This document shows, piece after piece, positions 17,922 through 27,164 of a stretch of DNA of 64,000 nt (position 1 is the first letter of the stretch; the number at the start of each line of letters is the position of its first letter). Where the stretch lies: positions 930,001 to 994,000 of the forward strand of contig NZ_AP018441.1 in the NCBI RefSeq assembly GCF_009937975.1, written 5' to 3'. This stretch comes from Undibacterium sp. YM2 (GTDB lineage Bacteria > Pseudomonadota > Gammaproteobacteria > Burkholderiales > Burkholderiaceae_D). Position numbers and translations under genes: made by a program. Under the pieces are notes generated by a model. The model did no database searches. It saw nothing but the letters and a program-made list of their open reading frames with translations, and was not told the DNA's origin.

Positions 17922-20549
17922 ATGCAAGAAAAATACACGCCCTCTGACGTCGAACAATCGGCGCAATCCCATTGGAAAAAGATCGATGCCTATAAGGCAG
18001 TAGAAAACAATCCACGTTTCCCAAAAGGCAAGTACTACGCTTGCTCCATGCTGCCTTACCCATCGGGCAAGCTGCACATGGGCCACGTGCGCAATTACAC
18101 GATCAACGACATGCTGGCACGCCAGCTGCGTATGAAGGGCTATAACGTCCTTATGCCCATGGGTTGGGATGCATTTGGTCTGCCGGCAGAAAATGCGGCG
18201 ATTGCCTACAAAAAATCGCCAGCAGAATGGACTTACGCGAATATCGAAGACATGAAGTCACAAATGCAGCCCCTGGGCCTGGCATTTGACTGGACGCGTG
18301 AAGTCGCGACTTGCGACCCTGATTACTATCGCTGGAACCAGTGGCTGTTCCTGAAGATGCTGGAAAAAGGCGTGGCTTACAAAAAAACCCAGGTTGTGAA
18401 CTGGGACCCAATTGATCAAACCGTGCTGGCGAATGAGCAGGTTATCGATGGCCGTGGCTGGCGCTCCGGCGCCCTGGTAGAAAAACGCGAAATCCCTGGC
18501 TACTACTTCGGTATCACCCAGTACGCAGACGAACTGCTGAACAGCATCGATGATCTTGATGGCTGGCCTGAGCAGGTACGTACCATGCAGCGTAACTGGA
18601 TAGGCAAGAGCGAAGGCGTGCGCTTTGCTTTCCCACACCAGATCGCTGACGAAACTGGCGCACTGGTACAAGACGGCAAGCTGTATGTATTTACTACCCG
18701 CGCTGACACCATCATGGGCGTGACTTTCTGCGCAGTAGCGGCAGAGCATCCTATCGCTACGCTGGCAGCAAAGAACAATGCCGCACTGGCAGCCTTCATT
18801 GAAGTATGTAAAGCTGGTGGCACCACAGAAGCTGAAATGGCGACCAAGGAAAAAGAGGGCATGCCTACTGGCCTCTTCGTTACCCATCCACTTACAGGCG
18901 AACAGGTCGAAGTCTGGGTTGGTAATTATGTCTTGATGACGTATGGCGATGGCGCGGTCATGGGTGTGCCTGCGCATGATGAACGCGATTTCGCGTTCGC
19001 GAAAAAATACAATATCGCTATCAAGCAAGTCGTGGCGATTGAAGGCGAAAGCTTCACGACGGATGCCTGGGCAGAATCTTATGGCGACAAGCAGCGTGGC
19101 CTTACTGTTAACTCCGGCAAATATGATGGTCTGACTTTCAAGGCCACGGTTGATGCCGTGGCAAATGACCTGATTGCCAAAGAACTCGGCGAAAAGAAAA
19201 CCACCTGGCGCTTGCGTGACTGGGGTATTTCCCGTCAACGTTACTGGGGTACACCTATTCCTATCATCCACTGCGACAGTTGTGGTGATGTGCCTGTGCC
19301 TTATGAAGATTTGCCAGTGGTATTGCCTACCGACTGCATCCCTGATGGTTCTGGCAATCCATTAAAACACCGTGAAGATTTCCTGAATGTGCCTTGCCCT
19401 AAATGCGGCAGCCCGGCACACCGTGAAACCGACACGATGGACACCTTCGTTGATTCCAGTTGGTATTTCATGCGTTATACCTGCCCTGATGCGACAACCA
19501 TGGTGGATGGCCGCAATGATTACTGGATGGCGATGGACCAGTACATCGGCGGTGTCGAACATGCGGTCTTGCATTTGCTGTACGCACGTTTCTGGACCAA
19601 GGCCATGCGTGATCTGGGCCTGGTCAAGATAGACGAGCCTTTCAAGAACCTGTTCACCCAGGGCATGTTGCTCAATGAATCCTTCTACCGTGAAGATGAG
19701 ACTGGCAAGAAAATCTGGTTCTATCCGAATGAAATCGAAGTCCAGCATGATGACAAGGGACGTCCCATTTCTGCTTCGCTGAAGAGCGATGGCCAGCCTG
19801 TGCAAATGGGCGGCATAGAAAAAATGTCCAAGTCCAAGAACAATGTGGTGGAACCGAAAGACATTATCGAACAGTTCGGTGCTGATACCGCACGTCTGTT
19901 CACCATGTTTGCCGGTCCCCCAGATCAAAGTGCGGCATGGAGTAACAGCGGTGTAGAAGGTGCTTCACGTTACCTGCGCCGCCTGTGGGCTTCTGCCTTG
20001 AAACTGTCTGGTACGATTGCTTCTGGTACTGCTGTGCCTGCGGCGTATGCCAATGATGTCAAAGCCTTGCGCCGTGAAGTACATCTGACGCTGAAGCAGA
20101 TTGATGCCGATTACGATAGGCTGCAATACAACACAGTCGTCTCTGGCGCGATGAAGTTGCTCAATACCATAGAGTCCTTCAAGTCAGAAGCCGAAGGCAG
20201 TGCTGCAGCCCTGCGCGAAGCCTTCAGCATCTTGCTGCGTGGCCTGTATCCGGTATGCCCGCATATCACCCATGCCCTGTGGCAAGAACTGGGTCTGGCG
20301 ACAGAGCTCGGTGAAATCATTGATGCGCCTTGGCCGCTGGTCGATGAAGCTGCCTTGGTGCAGGATGAAATAGAGCTCATGGTGCAAGTCAATGGCAAAC
20401 TGCGGGGGAGTATCAAGGTCGCCAAGGATGCCGACAAGGCCACCATAGAAGCGACTGCCCTGGCCAATGAAAGCGTACAGAAGTTCATGGAAGGTGCCGC
20501 CAAGAAAATCATCATCGTGCCTGGCAAGCTGGTGAATATCGTCGCCTGA
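17922..20549 (+). CDS. leuS: Leucyl-tRNA synthetase
   Basis: This 875-residue class Ia synthetase charges tRNA-Leu. The HIGH motif appears as [16 protein letters not shown] near residue 43 and KMSKS as [16 protein letters not shown] near 630. The editing domain between them contains TTRADTIMG and [14 protein letters not shown] with the Asp that blocks Leu hydrolysis. A zinc-like CDSCGD and CPKCGSP region is present. A TTATAAT box about 50 bases before the ATG could be its -10. No strong ribosome site is visible. Confidence 0.98.
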   Translation: MQEKYTPSDVEQSAQSHWKKIDAYKAVENNPRFPKGKYYACSMLPYPSGKLHMGHVRNYTINDMLARQLRMKGYNVLMPMGWDAFGLPAENAAIAYKKSPAEWTYANIEDMKSQMQPLGLAFDWTREVATCDPDYYRWNQWLFLKMLEKGVAYKKTQVVNWDPIDQTVLANEQVIDGRGWRSGALVEKREIPGYYFGITQYADELLNSIDDLDGWPEQVRTMQRNWIGKSEGVRFAFPHQIADETGALVQDGKLYVFTTRADTIMGVTFCAVAAEHPIATLAAKNNAALAAFIEVCKAGGTTEAEMATKEKEGMPTGLFVTHPLTGEQVEVWVGNYVLMTYGDGAVMGVPAHDERDFAFAKKYNIAIKQVVAIEGESFTTDAWAESYGDKQRGLTVNSGKYDGLTFKATVDAVANDLIAKELGEKKTTWRLRDWGISRQRYWGTPIPIIHCDSCGDVPVPYEDLPVVLPTDCIPDGSGNPLKHREDFLNVPCPKCGSPAHRETDTMDTFVDSSWYFMRYTCPDATTMVDGRNDYWMAMDQYIGGVEHAVLHLLYARFWTKAMRDLGLVKIDEPFKNLFTQGMLLNESFYREDETGKKIWFYPNEIEVQHDDKGRPISASLKSDGQPVQMGGIEKMSKSKNNVVEPKDIIEQFGADTARLFTMFAGPPDQSAAWSNSGVEGASRYLRRLWASALKLSGTIASGTAVPAAYANDVKALRREVHLTLKQIDADYDRLQYNTVVSGAMKLLNTIESFKSEAEGSAAALREAFSILLRGLYPVCPHITHALWQELGLATELGEIIDAPWPLVDEAALVQDEIELMVQVNGKLRGSIKVAKDADKATIEATALANESVQKFMEGAAKKIIIVPGKLVNIVA

Positions 20550-20585
20550 TTGTTTAACAGATATACCAGTAACAGGGAAAACCGC

Positions 20586-21095
20586 ATGCAAGCAAACTAT
20601 GTAAAGCGTCTGCAATGGCTGGCAGCCATCATGTCCATCATGTTGTTGTCGGCCTGTGGTTTCGCCCTGCGCGGCCCGGTTGCCTTGCCGTTTAAAAGTA
20701 TTTATATCGGCATGCCAGAAAGCTCGGCCCTCGGTGGTGAATTGCGCCGCCATATCCGTGCCAATGGCCAGACCCAGATCATGTCTGAGGCCAAGGACGC
20801 GCAAGTGGTACTCGAAGTATTGAGTGAAACACGCGAAAAACAAATCCTGTCGCTGAACAGCCAGGGTCGCGTGCGTGAATATAATCTGATTTATAACTTC
20901 CGCTTCCGTGTCCGCAATAATGTAGGCAAGGAATATCTGGAACCGGTAGATCTGCAGTTGAAGCGCAATATCACCTTTAATGAATCGCAAGTACTGGCGA
21001 AAGAGGCAGAAGAAGTCTTGCTGTACCGCGATATGCAAAGTGACCTGGTGCAGCAAATCATGCGCAGGCTGGCTGTTGTAAAGATGGACGACTGA
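20586..21095 (+). CDS. lptE: LPS-assembly lipoprotein LptE
   Basis: This 169-residue outer-membrane lipoprotein plugs the LptD barrel and helps deliver lipopolysaccharide to the cell surface. The signal sequence ends LLSACGFALRG, placing the lipidated Cys at 24. The body reads SIYIGMPESSALGGELRRHI, with EYNLIYNFRFRVRN as the beta core. The ATG at 20586 was chosen because GGGA lies at a good distance and it starts the signal peptide. It sits between leuS and holA, a standard arrangement in gammaproteobacteria and betaproteobacteria. Confidence 0.94.
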   Translation: MQANYVKRLQWLAAIMSIMLLSACGFALRGPVALPFKSIYIGMPESSALGGELRRHIRANGQTQIMSEAKDAQVVLEVLSETREKQILSLNSQGRVREYNLIYNFRFRVRNNVGKEYLEPVDLQLKRNITFNESQVLAKEAEEVLLYRDMQSDLVQQIMRRLAVVKMDD

Positions 21096-21096
21096 T

Positions 21097-22116
21097 ATGC
21101 AATTACGCTTCGATGCCCTTGATGGCCATCTGGCGAAAACACTGGCGCCACTATATGTGATCACCAGTGATGAGCATTTGCTGGCGCTGGAAGCGGCAGA
21201 CAAGATACGTCGTGCGGCAAAATCGCAAGGTTTTTACGAGCGCGAAATCCTGACGGTGGAACGCAGTTTCAAATGGGGTGCCTTGCTGGCAGCAAATCAG
21301 TCGCAATCCCTGTTTGGTGATAAAAAACTCATCGACTTGCGCATCCCTACTGGCAAGCCGGGCAAGGACGGTGGACAGGCCCTGCAGGATTATGTGGCGA
21401 ATCTGTCGCCCGATAACCTGACGCTGATCACCTTGCCCAAGCTGGACTGGGCCACGCAAAAAGCTGCCTGGGTAGGCAGCTTGCAGCAAGCCGCGGTATA
21501 TATCGACATCCCGCTGGTAGAGCGCAATCAATTGCCGGGCTGGATCAGTATGCGCCTGTCCTTGCAACAACAAAGCGCAGACCGGCAAAGCCTGGATTTC
21601 ATTGCCGACAGGGTAGAGGGTAATTTACTGGCAGCCCATCAGGAAATCCAGAAGCTGGCCTTGCTGCACCCGGCAGGCAAACTGAGTTTTGAGCAAATCC
21701 ATGATGCCGTGCTGAATGTCGCGCGCTATGATGTCTTCAAACTCAATGAAGCCATGTTGGCCGGTGATGTCGCCAGACTGGTGCGTATGCTGAATGGCTT
21801 GAAAGGTGAGGGCGAAGCACTGCCACTGGTCTTGTGGGCCATGGCAGAAGAGATACGCACCTTGCTGAAACTGAAGTCTGGCATGGCACAGGGCAGGCCC
21901 TTGTCAGCCCTGCTGAAAGAATACCGCATCTGGGGCCCGCGGGAAAAACTCATGGACCCCGCCCTGCGCCGTGTCAGCCTGGCAAATTTGCGGGCTGCGC
22001 TGCAAGAGGCATCGCAAGTCGATAAGATGGTAAAAGGTTTACGAGCGAAGGCATTTGCAGGTGATCCCTGGGATGCCTTGTTGCAATTGGGTTTGAGAGT
22101 GGCAAAAGCGGCTTAA
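21097..22116 (+). CDS. holA: DNA polymerase III subunit delta
   Basis: The 339-residue protein is the delta subunit of the clamp loader, which opens the beta clamp. It begins QLRFDALDGHLAKTLAPLYV, then shows the AAA+-like DEHLALEAADKIR and the middle DNLTLITLPKLDWATQKAAW. The collar domain includes FKLNEAMLAGDVARLVRML and DPWDALLQLGLRVA at the end. Delta lacks a working ATP site, and none is seen here. It starts one base after the lptE stop, so the two are tightly coupled. Confidence 0.95.
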   Translation: MQLRFDALDGHLAKTLAPLYVITSDEHLLALEAADKIRRAAKSQGFYEREILTVERSFKWGALLAANQSQSLFGDKKLIDLRIPTGKPGKDGGQALQDYVANLSPDNLTLITLPKLDWATQKAAWVGSLQQAAVYIDIPLVERNQLPGWISMRLSLQQQSADRQSLDFIADRVEGNLLAAHQEIQKLALLHPAGKLSFEQIHDAVLNVARYDVFKLNEAMLAGDVARLVRMLNGLKGEGEALPLVLWAMAEEIRTLLKLKSGMAQGRPLSALLKEYRIWGPREKLMDPALRRVSLANLRAALQEASQVDKMVKGLRAKAFAGDPWDALLQLGLRVAKAA

Positions 22117-22143
22117 TCGCAATTGTGCCAGCACCTGATTTAG

Positions 22144-22229
22144 CGGTTTATCAAACCGGAAATTGAATTCCCTCGCCACCTTGCTGGTGGCTGATCAACG
22201 AATATGAGGACTAAATGTCCTCTGAATGA
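22144..22229 (+). promoter_or_regulatory. Hairpin-rich leader of proA with a four-codon upstream ORF
   Basis: Three stem-loops follow each other in the 117 bases before proA: CGGTTT/AAACCG (22144-22158), CCACC/GGTGG (22176-22190) and GAGGAC/GTCCTC (22206-22222). The last one holds a GAGGA ribosome site followed four bases later by an ATG (22215). That ATG opens a four-codon frame encoding MSSE, which stops at 22229, four bases before the proA ATG. This suggests structured, perhaps coupled, translation control. Confidence 0.4.
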
Positions 22230-22233
22230 CGAT

Positions 22234-23499
22234 ATGGATATCAAGCACTACATGAATGACCTCGGCATCCGTGCCCGCGCAGCATCGCGCGCCATGGCCA
22301 AAGCCGACACCGCCGCCAAGAACAAGGCCCTGTCCCTGATCGCTGCCGCCATCAGGCGTGAGGCTGCCGCTTTGCGCGCCGCCAATGAGCTGGACCTGGC
22401 CGCAGCCAAAGCAGCAGGCATGGAAGCCGCGATGCTCGACAGGCTGACCTTGTCAGATAAGGCGATTGCCACCATGGCCGAAGGCCTGGAACAGATCGTT
22501 AGCCTGGCTGACCCTATCGGTGAAATCTCGAACATGAAATACCGCCCCACCGGCATACAGGTAGGGCAAATGCGCGTGCCGCTGGGCGTCATCGGCATTA
22601 TTTACGAAGCACGCCCAAATGTGACGGTAGATGCCGCCGGCCTGTGCATCAAGAGTGGCAACGCCACCATCTTGCGCGGCGGTTCTGAAGCCATCCATTG
22701 CAATCAGGCCCTGGCGAAACTGGTCAAGGAAGGCCTGGCTGGTGCCAGTTTGCCTGCCGATGCTGTACAGATCGTTGAGACCACAGACCGCGCTGCCGTT
22801 GGTGAACTGATCACCATGCCGCAGTATGTTGATGTCATCGTCCCGCGTGGCGGCAAAGGCCTGATTGCGCGTCTGATGCAAGAGGCGACAGTGCCCATGA
22901 TCAAGCATCTCGATGGCATCTGTCACGTGTATATCGATGACAAGGCTGACCTCAAAAAAGCAGTGGATGTGGCATTCAATGCCAAGTGCCACCGCTACGG
23001 CACCTGCAACACGATGGAGACTTTGCTGGTCGCGCAAGGCGTCGCGGCCCAGGTCTTGCCCCCACTGGCTGAGCTGTATGCAGGCAAACAGGTAGAATTG
23101 CGTTGCGATGAAGCCGCCACTGCGATACTGGCAGGCTATTCGCATCTGGCGAAAGCAACAGAAGAAGACTGGAGCACTGAATACCTGGCACCTATTCTGG
23201 CAATAAAAGTAGTGGCTGATCTGGATGAAGCCATCACGCATATCAATGATTATTCATCCAAGCATACAGAATCCATCATCACAGAAGACTATAGCCGCGC
23301 CCTGCGTTTCTTGCGCGAAGTTGATTCCGCCTCGGTGATGGTGAATGCCTCCACCCGCTTTGCTGACGGTTTTGAATATGGCCTGGGTGCAGAGATCGGC
23401 ATCTCGAATGACAAGCTGCATGCACGCGGCCCGGTAGGGCTGGAGGGGCTGACTTCGATGAAGTATGTGGTTTTTGGTCACGGTGAAGTACGTCAATAA
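22234..23499 (+). CDS. proA: Glutamate-5-semialdehyde dehydrogenase (gamma-glutamyl phosphate reductase)
   Basis: This 421-residue enzyme reduces gamma-glutamyl phosphate in proline synthesis. It contains [29 protein letters not shown] and the active-site Cys in [15 protein letters not shown]. It ends [19 protein letters not shown]. The ATG at 22234, giving [20 protein letters not shown], matches the family N-terminus. An in-frame ATG at 22204 would add ten unusual residues. proC, which completes the pathway, is at 45099, and no proB is in the window. Confidence 0.95.
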   Translation: MDIKHYMNDLGIRARAASRAMAKADTAAKNKALSLIAAAIRREAAALRAANELDLAAAKAAGMEAAMLDRLTLSDKAIATMAEGLEQIVSLADPIGEISNMKYRPTGIQVGQMRVPLGVIGIIYEARPNVTVDAAGLCIKSGNATILRGGSEAIHCNQALAKLVKEGLAGASLPADAVQIVETTDRAAVGELITMPQYVDVIVPRGGKGLIARLMQEATVPMIKHLDGICHVYIDDKADLKKAVDVAFNAKCHRYGTCNTMETLLVAQGVAAQVLPPLAELYAGKQVELRCDEAATAILAGYSHLAKATEEDWSTEYLAPILAIKVVADLDEAITHINDYSSKHTESIITEDYSRALRFLREVDSASVMVNASTRFADGFEYGLGAEIGISNDKLHARGPVGLEGLTSMKYVVFGHGEVRQ

Positions 23500-23505
23500 T
23501 ATTGC

Positions 23506-23687
23506 TAGGACTTACGCAAAACCGCCCCAGCTGCGTTGCAGCTCCTAGCCGTACTAAAGTACTGTCTTCGTCGTTGCGGTGTAGTCGGGGTTTCAGACAA
23601 TACATTGTCTGCCGACGGATCGAGCCTCCCTTACAAGGGAGGCTTCCTTGGTGATAACCTTGCTGGGACAATTTTGCGTAAGTCCTA
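23506..23687. mobile_element. MITE-like element with 16-bp perfect terminal inverted repeats
   Basis: The left end TAGGACTTACGCAAAA (23506-23521) and the right end TTTTGCGTAAGTCCTA (23672-23687) are perfect inverted repeats. The outer TA on each side could be a target duplication, as made by IS630 and some IS5-family transposases. The inside has no coding capacity but two strong hairpins: AGACAAT/ATTGTCT (23595-23610) and a ten-base stem AGCCTCCCTT/AAGGGAGGCT (23623-23644). The 182-bp size, lack of a gene and terminal repeats fit a miniature inverted-repeat transposable element. It inserted seven bases after the proA stop. The parent transposase is not in this window. Confidence 0.85.
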
Positions 23688-23729
23688 ATTGAATATTTAT
23701 TAAAGAAGGCCTAATAAAGAAAGTAAGCC

Positions 23730-24152
23730 ATGCTCTGGGTTAAAGTTTTCCACATCCTGTTTGTCACTTCCTGGTTCGCTGGCCTGTTTTATATGCCACG
23801 CATCCTGGTTAATCTGGCGATGGAAAACCATCCGCCGACGACAGAGCGTCTGTTACTGATGGCGCGCAAGCTGTATCGTTTCATGACGGTATTGGCAGTG
23901 CTGGCATTGATCTTCGGCCTGTGGTTATGGCAAGGCTATGGCATAGGCAAGGGGCCGGGTAATGGCTGGCTGCATGCCAAGCTGACGTTGGTGATCTTGC
24001 TGATAGGTTATCACCACGCCTGTGGCAGCTTGTTGAAAAAGTTTGAGAAGGGTGTAAACCAGCGCAGCCATGTCTGGTTCCGCTGGTTTAATGAAGTGCC
24101 GGTGATATTGTTGCTGGCGATATTGATATTGGTAGTCGTCAAACCTTTCTAG
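23730..24152 (+). CDS. hemJ: HemJ/CopD-like membrane protein (probable protoporphyrinogen IX oxidase)
   Basis: This 140-residue integral membrane protein has four predicted helices. The UPF0093/HemJ pattern is clear: LWVKVFHILFVTSWFAGLFY with an N-terminal His at 8, a WLHAKLTLVILLIGYHHA block with conserved His and Lys, and WFRWFNEVPVILLLAILILV before the C-terminal VVKPF. HemJ oxidises protoporphyrinogen IX in haem synthesis in many bacteria that lack HemG or HemY. The ferrochelatase gene hemH lies 14 kb away. An older label, CopD family, covers the same proteins. Confidence 0.82.
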   Translation: MLWVKVFHILFVTSWFAGLFYMPRILVNLAMENHPPTTERLLLMARKLYRFMTVLAVLALIFGLWLWQGYGIGKGPGNGWLHAKLTLVILLIGYHHACGSLLKKFEKGVNQRSHVWFRWFNEVPVILLLAILILVVVKPF

Positions 24153-24238
24153 GTTTGACGTGGTATCAAAACACCGCTGGCCTGGAGTGCAGAACTCCAG
24201 GGCAGCAATCGGCGGTGAATTTTCACCATTGTTTTTTT
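24138..24238 (+). promoter_or_regulatory. Nested hairpins and T-tract before rlmL
   Basis: Four stems are packed into 90 bases. GTCAAACC/GGTTTGAC (24138-24159) overlaps the hemJ stop. CACCGC/GCGGTG (24172-24217) encloses CCTGGAGT/ACTCCAGG (24181-24201). Then GGTGAA/TTCACC (24214-24227) is followed by seven T residues ending near 24238. The last stem competes with the outer arm of the preceding one. The pattern resembles a terminator or attenuator, only 20 bases before the rlmL start codon. Confidence 0.5.
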
Positions 24239-24258
24239 AACGGATAAAGGGTACTCCT

Positions 24259-25473
24259 ATGACGCGTTATTCTTATTTTTGCCCGTGCCCACGTGGCCTG
24301 GAAATAGCCCTGGCTGAAGAGCTGGGTGAAATTGCAGCCCTGGATAAAACCATGGCTGTCCACAATCAGGTGCCGGGTGGCGTGCATTGCTCAGGTAGCC
24401 TGCATGATGGCTGGCGTATCAACCTGCATTCACGCATAGCCTCGCGCGTGCTGATGCGTATGGCGCACTCTGGCTATACCAATGAAAACGATATTTATGA
24501 CCTGGTGCTGGCCCAGCCATGGGAAGACTGGTTTGGCTATCACCACACTATCCGTGTCGATGTCACCGCAGTCAAATCACCTTTGAAGAGCCTGGACTTT
24601 GCCACGCTCAAAATCAAGGATGCGATCTGCGACCGTTTCCGCGACCAGTTCACCCAGCGCCCGTCGGTCAATACCAAGAACCCTGACATGCGCATCGTCG
24701 GTTTTATGGATGCACGTAACTTCACGGTGTATCTGGATATCTCTGGCGAGCCTTTGTTCAAGCGCGGCTGGCGTCTGGAAACCGGTGACGCGCCCTTGCG
24801 TGAGAATCTGGCAGCGGGCTTGCTGCGCACCGCAGGCTGGAAGCCGGGTACACCTTTGTTTGACCCCATGTGCGGTTCTGGCACCATCCTCATTGAAGCT
24901 GCACAAATCCTGGCAGGCATACCACCGGGCTTGAAGCGTGAATTCGCCTTCGAAAAAATGCATCAGTTCGATGCCGATGCCTGGGCACAGATCAAGGCCA
25001 GCGCCAAACCACACCCTCTGCCTGCAGAGCCAACGATTTTTGGCAGTGACATTTCTGGCGACATGATCGTCATGACACGCAATAACCTGAACAAGGCGGG
25101 CATACGTTTTGACGTGCCACTGAAGCAGATAGAAGCGCAGGAAATCAAGGCACCAACGACAGAGCCAGGCATCTTGCTGACCAACCCGCCTTACGGTGAG
25201 CGTATCGGTGTACGTGGTGACAGCACGATGGAAGAAGATGATATGGCCAGGGATTTCTTCAGTGCCTTCAGTACCACACTCAAGCAGCGCTTTGCTGGCT
25301 GGAGTGTGTTCCTGTTCACCGCTGATCTGGGCTTGCCCAAGATGTTGCGTTTGAAAGAGTCACGCAAGACCCCATTCTTCAATGGCGCGCTGGAATGCCG
25401 TTTGTTCCGCTTTGACATGGTGGCAGGTTTTAACCGCAGGGAAGAAGCCAAACCCAAAGATATAGCTGAATAA
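24259..25473 (+). CDS. rlmL: THUMP-domain 23S rRNA methyltransferase (RlmL-type, N2-G2445)
   Basis: The 404-residue protein has an N-terminal ferredoxin/THUMP region (about 1-160, FCPCPRGLEIALAEELGEI) for RNA binding. The Rossmann methyltransferase domain contains the SAM loop PLFDPMCGSGTILIEAAQI and the catalytic motif LLTNPPYGERIGVRG typical of N2-guanine methyltransferases. It matches the first half of E. coli RlmKL. The RlmK half is absent, as expected outside gammaproteobacteria. An AAGGG ribosome site precedes the ATG, and hairpins with a T-tract lie just upstream. Confidence 0.88.
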   Translation: MTRYSYFCPCPRGLEIALAEELGEIAALDKTMAVHNQVPGGVHCSGSLHDGWRINLHSRIASRVLMRMAHSGYTNENDIYDLVLAQPWEDWFGYHHTIRVDVTAVKSPLKSLDFATLKIKDAICDRFRDQFTQRPSVNTKNPDMRIVGFMDARNFTVYLDISGEPLFKRGWRLETGDAPLRENLAAGLLRTAGWKPGTPLFDPMCGSGTILIEAAQILAGIPPGLKREFAFEKMHQFDADAWAQIKASAKPHPLPAEPTIFGSDISGDMIVMTRNNLNKAGIRFDVPLKQIEAQEIKAPTTEPGILLTNPPYGERIGVRGDSTMEEDDMARDFFSAFSTTLKQRFAGWSVFLFTADLGLPKMLRLKESRKTPFFNGALECRLFRFDMVAGFNRREEAKPKDIAE

Positions 25474-25506
25474 TTTTCATGCTATGGCAATAAGCTACTG
25501 AAAAAA

Positions 25507-25536
25507 CGGCCAGGTCTCAGCAGACCTGGCCGTTTT
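25507..25536 (+). terminator. Strong terminator after rlmL
   Basis: An 11-bp perfect stem, CGGCCAGGTCT (25507-25517) and AGACCTGGCCG (25522-25532), has a CAGC loop. Six A residues precede it and TTTT follows. Only 48 bases remain before the gabD start codon, so gabD needs either a promoter in that short space or readthrough. Confidence 0.9.
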
Positions 25537-25584
25537 GCTTTAGGCTTGAGGCTTCACTTCAAGATTTTGCAAGGAGATGTAGTC

Positions 25585-27066
25585 ATGGCACTGGAATCAA
25601 CCGCCAAACAACTGAATTTGAAAGACCCGTCCTTATTACGCAACCAGGCCTACATCAATGGCGAGTGGGTCACAGGCACAGCCAGTTTTGAAGTGAATAA
25701 TCCTTCCACGCTGGCAATACTGGGTACAGTCCCTAATCTGGAAGCCAGCCATACCGAGGCTGCCATCAAGGCCGCGCAAGTGGCCTTCCCGCTCTGGGCC
25801 GCAAAAACCGGCAAAGAACGTGCGACGCTCATGCGCAAGTGGTTTGACCTCATGATAGAGAATGCCGACGACCTGGCTGCCATCATGACGGCAGAGCAGG
25901 GCAAGCCACTGGCTGAGGCCAAGGGTGAGGTCATTTACGGTGCCAGCTTCATAGAATGGTTTGCTGAAGAAGCCAAGCGCGTATCTGGCGATGTCATGGC
26001 CTCAACCTGGAGCGACAAGCGCATGGTCGTCCTGAAGCAGCCTATTGGTGTCTGCGCTTCCATCACGCCATGGAATTTCCCTATCGCCATGATCACCCGT
26101 AAGGTGGCACCTGCGGTGGCGGCGGGCTGTTCCATCGTCATCAAGCCTGCCGAGCAGACGCCTTTGTCTGCGCTGGCCATGGCAGAGCTGGCACACAGGG
26201 CAGGCATACCGGCAGGTATCATCAATATCGTCACGGCTGACTCTGAGCAATCCATTGCTGTTGGCAAAGTCTTGTGCGACAGCCCGGTTGTACGGCACTT
26301 GTCCTTCACAGGTTCAACGCCGGTAGGCCGCATCCTCATGCGTCAATCTGCCCAGACAGTCAAAAAGCTGGCGCTGGAACTGGGCGGCCATGCTCCGTTC
26401 ATCGTGTTTGAAGATGCTGACCTGGATGCTGCCGTCGAAGGTGCGCTGCAATCAAAATTCCGTAATTCCGGCCAGACCTGCGTCTGCACCAACCGCTTTT
26501 ATGCGCATGAATCAATTTACGATGCCTTTGTTGAAAAATTGTCAGCCGGTGCTAAAAAGATCAAGGTGGGCGATGGTTTTGCCACTGGCATCAACCAGGG
26601 GCCGATGATCGATGCGCAGGCAGTCGCCAAGGTAGAAGAGCATGTGGCCGATGCCCTCAAGCAAGGTGCAAGCTTACAGGCTGGCGGCAAATTGCTGGAA
26701 GCTGGCAAACTTTTTTATGAACCAACCGTGCTGTCGAATGTCACATCTGGCATGTTGATCATGAATGAAGAAACCTTTGGCCCGGTGGCCGCAGTCGTCA
26801 AGTTCAAGACTGAAGAAGAAGCCATTGCCGCCGCGAATAACACTGACTTTGGCCTGGCATCCTACTTTTATTCACGTGACATAGGCCGTGTCTGGCGGGT
26901 TGCTGAAAAACTGGAATATGGCATGGTAGGCATCAATACCGGCCTGATCTCAAATGAAGTAGCACCGTTTGGCGGCGTCAAACAATCCGGCCTGGGGCGT
27001 GAAGGCTCCAAATATGGCATGGATGAATACCTGGAAATGAAATACCTTTGCATGGGGGGCATCTGA
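25585..27066 (+). CDS. gabD: NAD(P)-dependent succinate-semialdehyde dehydrogenase
   Basis: This 493-residue aldehyde dehydrogenase would oxidise succinate semialdehyde to succinate in the GABA shunt. Conserved parts are the nucleotide-binding ASITPWNFPIAMITRK and GSTPVGRILM, the general-base Glu in LALELGGHAPFIVFEDADLD and the nucleophilic Cys in RNSGQTCVCTNRFY. Overall wording (PFGGVKQSGLGREGSKYGMD) fits GabD, but related glutarate semialdehyde enzymes are hard to exclude. AAGGAG eight bases ahead fixes the start at 25585. No gabT is adjacent. Confidence 0.88.
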   Translation: MALESTAKQLNLKDPSLLRNQAYINGEWVTGTASFEVNNPSTLAILGTVPNLEASHTEAAIKAAQVAFPLWAAKTGKERATLMRKWFDLMIENADDLAAIMTAEQGKPLAEAKGEVIYGASFIEWFAEEAKRVSGDVMASTWSDKRMVVLKQPIGVCASITPWNFPIAMITRKVAPAVAAGCSIVIKPAEQTPLSALAMAELAHRAGIPAGIINIVTADSEQSIAVGKVLCDSPVVRHLSFTGSTPVGRILMRQSAQTVKKLALELGGHAPFIVFEDADLDAAVEGALQSKFRNSGQTCVCTNRFYAHESIYDAFVEKLSAGAKKIKVGDGFATGINQGPMIDAQAVAKVEEHVADALKQGASLQAGGKLLEAGKLFYEPTVLSNVTSGMLIMNEETFGPVAAVVKFKTEEEAIAAANNTDFGLASYFYSRDIGRVWRVAEKLEYGMVGINTGLISNEVAPFGGVKQSGLGREGSKYGMDEYLEMKYLCMGGI

Positions 27067-27119
27067 ACTTCAGCCTGGTAATCGCTGCAGTCTCTTAGCC
27101 CCCCAATTTGTAGTCCCAT

Positions 27120-27146
27120 GCCTGATAGTTGTACTGACTATCAGGC
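27120..27146 (+). promoter_or_regulatory. Ten-bp inverted repeat upstream of the MFS exporter
   Basis: GCCTGATAGT (27120-27129) and ACTATCAGGC (27137-27146) form a perfect inverted repeat with a seven-base loop, 18 bases before the exporter ATG. No T-run follows, so it looks more like an operator or a leader hairpin than a terminator. Confidence 0.45.
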
Positions 27147-27164
27147 GCAACACTGAATCTGCCC

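Noticed and set aside
18258..19271. Long antisense frame inside leuS
   Set aside because: LeuS is complete on the other strand, and the antisense frame has no family features.
20184..21203. 339-codon antisense frame across leuS, lptE and holA
   Set aside because: It spans three well-supported genes read from the other strand.
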